Source of the DNA: an uncultured bacterium
GTDB lineage: Bacteria > Edwardsbacteria > AC1 > EtOH8
Direction of reading: 5' to 3'
Length of the DNA stretch: 64,000 nucleotides
Assembly (NCBI GenBank): GCA_937863685.1
Contig: CALMGM010000005.1
Location: 806,001-870,000, forward strand
In this document: in pieces, positions 61,605-64,000 of the stretch
How the letters are laid out: the number at the start of each line of letters is the position of its first letter
Numbering within the stretch: the stretch's first letter is position 1
The notes under the pieces: model-generated
The model's database searches: none
Told to the model about the DNA's origin: nothing
What the model saw: the letters and a program-made list of their open reading frames with translations, nothing else
Position numbers and translations under genes: made by a program

Positions 61605-62141
61605 ATGAATATAAATGTTGAAATAACCTTGTATCCCCTCACAAAGGATGATCTCATTCCATCAGAAAGAAAAAAACTGATCGAGTTTCTTATGTATTGT
61701 TATAACGAACCTCTGGAAACTTTTGATTTAACCCACCCTGAATCGAATCATATCATACTCGCCAAGACAGGTGATCGGATTATAGGAATCTCCTGTTCCT
61801 ACGTAAGAAACATGTCCATTAACTCCGTCTATTTTATAGCAGCCCAAGTTGGTGCTGTTGCCGTTCATCCTGATTTTCGCGGCAGCCATTTAGTTACGAA
61901 AATGATCGGATTGTTGCATGCTCTTTTTAAGAAAGAAGGCGTCAATGCTTCTTTCTTGTTCGCATACGAACCCAAATATTATATTTCAAGCGGGTATAAA
62001 ATGCTTAACAATCCAATGCGCTTCTATGACAGGAAATCAAACACCTGGAAACAGTTTGTTTGGCATAATTCAATGTATCGTGAGTTTGGCAACTTTGAAC
62101 TTCCTTCTGGCTTAATCGAATTCAAGGGAGAAGTCTTTTAA
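61605..62141 (+). CDS. GNAT-family acetyltransferase
   Basis: 178 residues, AT-rich compared with the que genes around it. The acetyl-CoA core is QVGAVAVHPDFRGSHLVTKMIGLLHALFKKEG followed by SFLFAYEPKYYISSGYKML. Substrate unknown. It lies between queC and queE with no clear tie to queuosine, and probably arrived separately. Confidence 0.75.
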   Translation: MNINVEITLYPLTKDDLIPSERKKLIEFLMYCYNEPLETFDLTHPESNHIILAKTGDRIIGISCSYVRNMSINSVYFIAAQVGAVAVHPDFRGSHLVTKMIGLLHALFKKEGVNASFLFAYEPKYYISSGYKMLNNPMRFYDRKSNTWKQFVWHNSMYREFGNFELPSGLIEFKGEVF

Positions 62142-62187
62142 ATCTTATTTTCATTTTAGAAATTCGACAATTATCAATCAAATAAAA

Positions 62188-62826
62188 ATGCGGTATATTT
62201 TAATATTTTTTATAACAGCTATTCTTCAGATAACAGCCCTTGCTCAGGACCCAATCCTCCTGCGGCTACAGGAGAAGATGGACCGGCAGGAGAAAGAGCA
62301 GAAAGAACTGGTCTACGGTTTCAATACCATCACTTATGTCCATAAGCTGGACAAGCAGGGTGGAATAGAGAAGACCGACACCACCAGGACCTGGCAGAAG
62401 TTCAAGGGCGATTCCCTGCAGGAATACACCCTGCTGTATTCATCCGATAAAAAAGAGGAGAAGAAAGAGGGTAAAAAGGGGAACAGAGAAAGTTCGCAGC
62501 TGCCCAAGTTGACCGATCCTGCCTATGATTTCCTGGTGGATTCGGAATCAGGCACGATCTCCTTCAGCCCCAAAAAGGCCAAGAAGGGCGACCTGTCCGG
62601 CGAATTGCTGTACGATCCGCAGAGCCTAGAGCTTAAGCGAATAAAGGCCACCATGCCCAAGCTCAAATGGCCGGTCAACGAATTTGAAATGGAGCTGAAG
62701 TTCATGCAGATAGAGGGGTTTCTTTTTCCGACGGAATTCCGGATGCAGGCCGGCTGGAATGCGCTGATAAGCAAAGGGAGGATCAGGGTGGAGAGCCAAA
62801 ATTCTGATTTTAAGATATACAGGTGA
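62188..62826 (+). CDS. Secreted protein of unknown function
   Basis: 212 residues. Signal peptide (MRYILIFFITAILQITALAQ), then a charged region (LQEKMDRQEKEQKEL, a KKEEKKEGKKG stretch near 95) and a beta-rich C-terminal half (GELLYDPQSLELKRI, EFEMELKFMQIEGFLFPTEF), which recalls LolA-like lipoprotein-carrier folds. I do not recognise a named family. Its stop overlaps the queE start. Confidence 0.7.
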   Translation: MRYILIFFITAILQITALAQDPILLRLQEKMDRQEKEQKELVYGFNTITYVHKLDKQGGIEKTDTTRTWQKFKGDSLQEYTLLYSSDKKEEKKEGKKGNRESSQLPKLTDPAYDFLVDSESGTISFSPKKAKKGDLSGELLYDPQSLELKRIKATMPKLKWPVNEFEMELKFMQIEGFLFPTEFRMQAGWNALISKGRIRVESQNSDFKIYR

Positions 62827-63503
62827 GAGTGAAGGCCAAGGTAACGGAAATATTCCATTCCCTGCAGGGCGAAGGCATCTATCTGGGCGATCCCACCACC
62901 TTTGTGCGCTTGGCCGGCTGCAATCTGGATTGTTCTTATTGTGACACCCCGCAGGCCAAGGACGACGGCAAAGCAACCGAGATGAATGTCTCGGAGGTCT
63001 TGGCTAAAATAAATGCCGTCACCCAGCCGGGTCAGTTCGTCTCCTTCACCGGCGGGGAGCCCCTGTTGCAGGGGGATTTCATTTCCGCCATCGCTCCGGC
63101 CCTAAAAGAACAAAAGTATCGGACCTATCTGGAGACCAACGGCACCCTGCCGCAGGAATTAGCATCCCTTCTACCCGGGATCGATGTGATCTCCATGGAC
63201 ATCAAACCGCCCTCGGCTTGCGGCAAAGATGTCTGGGATGTGCAGAAAGCGTTTTTGGAGATCGCCAAGACCAAGGTGTTCGTCAAAATGGTGATATGCG
63301 ACAATACTGTTCCAGCGGAAGTTGAACGGGCCGCCAAGATGATAGCCGATGTTGATAAAAAGATCATCCTGGTCCTTCAGCCGGCCGAGGGCAAGTCCGC
63401 CCCGGACATGCAAATGGTGCGCAGATACCAGGGTCTGGCCGGCCAGTTTTTAACCCATGTCAGCATAATAAGGCAGATGCACAAGATCTGGCAGTTAAGA
63501 TAA
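62823..63503 (+). CDS. queE: 7-carboxy-7-deazaguanine synthase (radical SAM)
   Basis: 226 residues starting at GTG overlapping the previous TGA. Radical SAM motif CNLDCSYC after QGEGIYLGDPTTFVRLAG, and FTGGEPLLQ. It rearranges carboxytetrahydropterin to 7-carboxy-7-deazaguanine, the step between queD and queC. With queF it completes the preQ1 branch apart from the GTP cyclohydrolase. Confidence 0.95.
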   Translation: MRVKAKVTEIFHSLQGEGIYLGDPTTFVRLAGCNLDCSYCDTPQAKDDGKATEMNVSEVLAKINAVTQPGQFVSFTGGEPLLQGDFISAIAPALKEQKYRTYLETNGTLPQELASLLPGIDVISMDIKPPSACGKDVWDVQKAFLEIAKTKVFVKMVICDNTVPAEVERAAKMIADVDKKIILVLQPAEGKSAPDMQMVRRYQGLAGQFLTHVSIIRQMHKIWQLR

Positions 63504-63546
63504 CAAAAGACGAATTTTCACACCTAACGGAACACTTAAAAAGGGC

Positions 63547-63575
63547 TTGACTTTTTTCCTTCTTTGTGAAATAAT
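63547..63575 (+). promoter_or_regulatory. Sigma-70-type promoter of the hydrogenase-like gene
   Basis: TTGACT, 17-nt spacer, AATAAT (63570-63575). The -10 lies inside the Rex-like operator. Confidence 0.7.
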
Positions 63576-63581
63576 TCACAA
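63564..63581. promoter_or_regulatory. Rex-type operator
   Basis: TTGTGAAATAATTCACAA: perfect 7-bp arms TTGTGAA/TTCACAA with a 4-bp spacer, the consensus of the NADH-sensing repressor Rex. It also fits TGTGA-N6-TCACA of CRP-like proteins, but overlap with the -10 and the downstream redox gene favour a repressor. Confidence 0.75.
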
Positions 63582-63599
63582 ATTATGGCCTTATGTTAA

Positions 63600-63629
63600 A
63601 GGGCCCTTTTGTCATTGGCCCTCTTTTTG
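63600..63629 (+). terminator. Intrinsic terminator or attenuator in the leader
   Basis: AGGGCC, 11-nt loop, GGCCCT, then CTTTTT. It lies downstream of the promoter and 52 bp before the start codon, so it may attenuate that gene rather than end queE. Confidence 0.6.
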
Positions 63630-63680
63630 TTAAGCCCATTGAGCATAATGTAAAAAACAATATAAACCGGATCATATCAT

Positions 63681-64000
63681 ATGTCGCAAAACAAGAACTA
63701 TTCACTTGCCAAATCCAAGGTGCCGGAACTGCTGGCCCGCCTGATAAAAAAAGGCGATGAGGTCTGGGGGCCGATGGCCGGCGAGAACGGAGACACTTTT
63801 CTGGGCCAGTTGCCGTCCGAGAAGGATCTGGCCGGGGATTACGTCAACGGCTATCTGGGAGCCAAACGGTTCGTATTTCCCCAGCTCGAGGAGATGTTCA
63901 GCTACAAAAAGAACAAATCCGGACTGGAGTTGACCGAGCCGGAAGCCATGCCGCGGGCGGTGATCTGGGGCATCCGGTCCTGCGATATGTCGGCGGTCAA
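63681..64000 (+). CDS. 4Fe-4S protein of the hydrogenase beta / anaerobic sulfite reductase A type, 3'-truncated
   Basis: The first 106 residues from ATG at 63681, open to the window edge. AKRFVFPQLEEMFSYKKN and VIWGIRSCDMSAV are typical of the N-terminal region of HydB/AsrA-like subunits of sulfhydrogenases and related electron-transfer complexes. The ferredoxin cluster motifs would lie beyond the window. A Rex-type operator and a leader hairpin precede it, suggesting control by the NADH/NAD+ ratio. Confidence 0.75.
   Translation, partial: MSQNKNYSLAKSKVPELLARLIKKGDEVWGPMAGENGDTFLGQLPSEKDLAGDYVNGYLGAKRFVFPQLEEMFSYKKNKSGLELTEPEAMPRAVIWGIRSCDMSAV

Overview
The window is about 64 kb of bacterial chromosome with no rRNA, tRNA or CRISPR array that I could see. 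Most genes are GC-rich with Shine-Dalgarno starts. A giant C25 (gingipain-type) protease ends in a type IX secretion sorting domain. There are also Bacteroidetes-style carboxypeptidase-regulatory and DUF3078 outer-membrane proteins, a CHASE2 adenylate cyclase and an HD-GYP protein, and a Rex-type operator stands before a hydrogenase-like gene. Together these suggest an anaerobic Gram-negative bacterium of the FCB group or a neighbouring candidate phylum. The phylum name is inference only.

Layout. 1-6.8 kb: Wzz/BY-kinase (left-truncated), Gfo/Idh/MocA oxidoreductase, GAF-GAF-HD-GYP protein and CHASE2 cyclase. 6.8-9.7 kb: a DUF559 nuclease between inverted palindromic repeats, two short AT-rich regulatory-domain proteins and an MFS carrier. 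9.7-13.2 kb: scpA, an EnvC-like amidase activator and a TPR protein, closed by a bidirectional terminator. 13.2-25.9 kb (minus strand): a LeuC/LeuD-type dehydratase, an HMG-CoA-lyase/CoA-transferase fusion, an isocitrate/isopropylmalate-type dehydrogenase and an ArsR regulator. This block is split at 15.2-22 kb by two AT-rich insertions: a radical-SAM RiPP-like cassette, and a Dcm methylase / double-GHKL kinase / receiver-HEPN operon. 26.3-35.9 kb: small enzymes, an AbiE-like two-gene module wedged in front of lepA, tandem signal peptidases and a PAP2 phosphatase. 36-46.2 kb (minus): glnS, a TonB-receptor-like barrel, gltX, an SLBB protein and two paralogous barrel-TPR proteins. 46.4-56.1 kb: mnmE, a DUF3078 protein, mscL, a DUF4184 protein, the C25 protease and a hydrolase. 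56.1-63.5 kb: AAC(6')-like and other GNATs, a rifampicin-phosphotransferase-like enzyme and queF-queD-queC-queE. The end is the start of a hydrogenase/sulfite-reductase-type iron-sulfur gene under a Rex-like operator.

The most unusual observations are these. (1) Two separate AT-rich cassettes each sit directly upstream of a housekeeping gene (leuC, lepA), with a diverged copy of that gene's ribosome binding site and first ~35-40 codons left on the far side. (2) One cassette encodes a radical SAM/SPASM maturase and a precursor-like protein with eight cysteines near its C-terminus. (3) A Dcm-GHKL-receiver/HEPN operon looks like an undescribed phosphorelay-controlled conflict system. (4) A family of palindromic mini-elements flanks a DUF559 nuclease gene and is found nested inside another repeat. 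(5) The LeuC homologue carries a histone-H1-like lysine tail.

Coordinates of long genes follow the open frames. Where the longest frame starts upstream of a better ribosome binding site, the internal start is used and the reason given.
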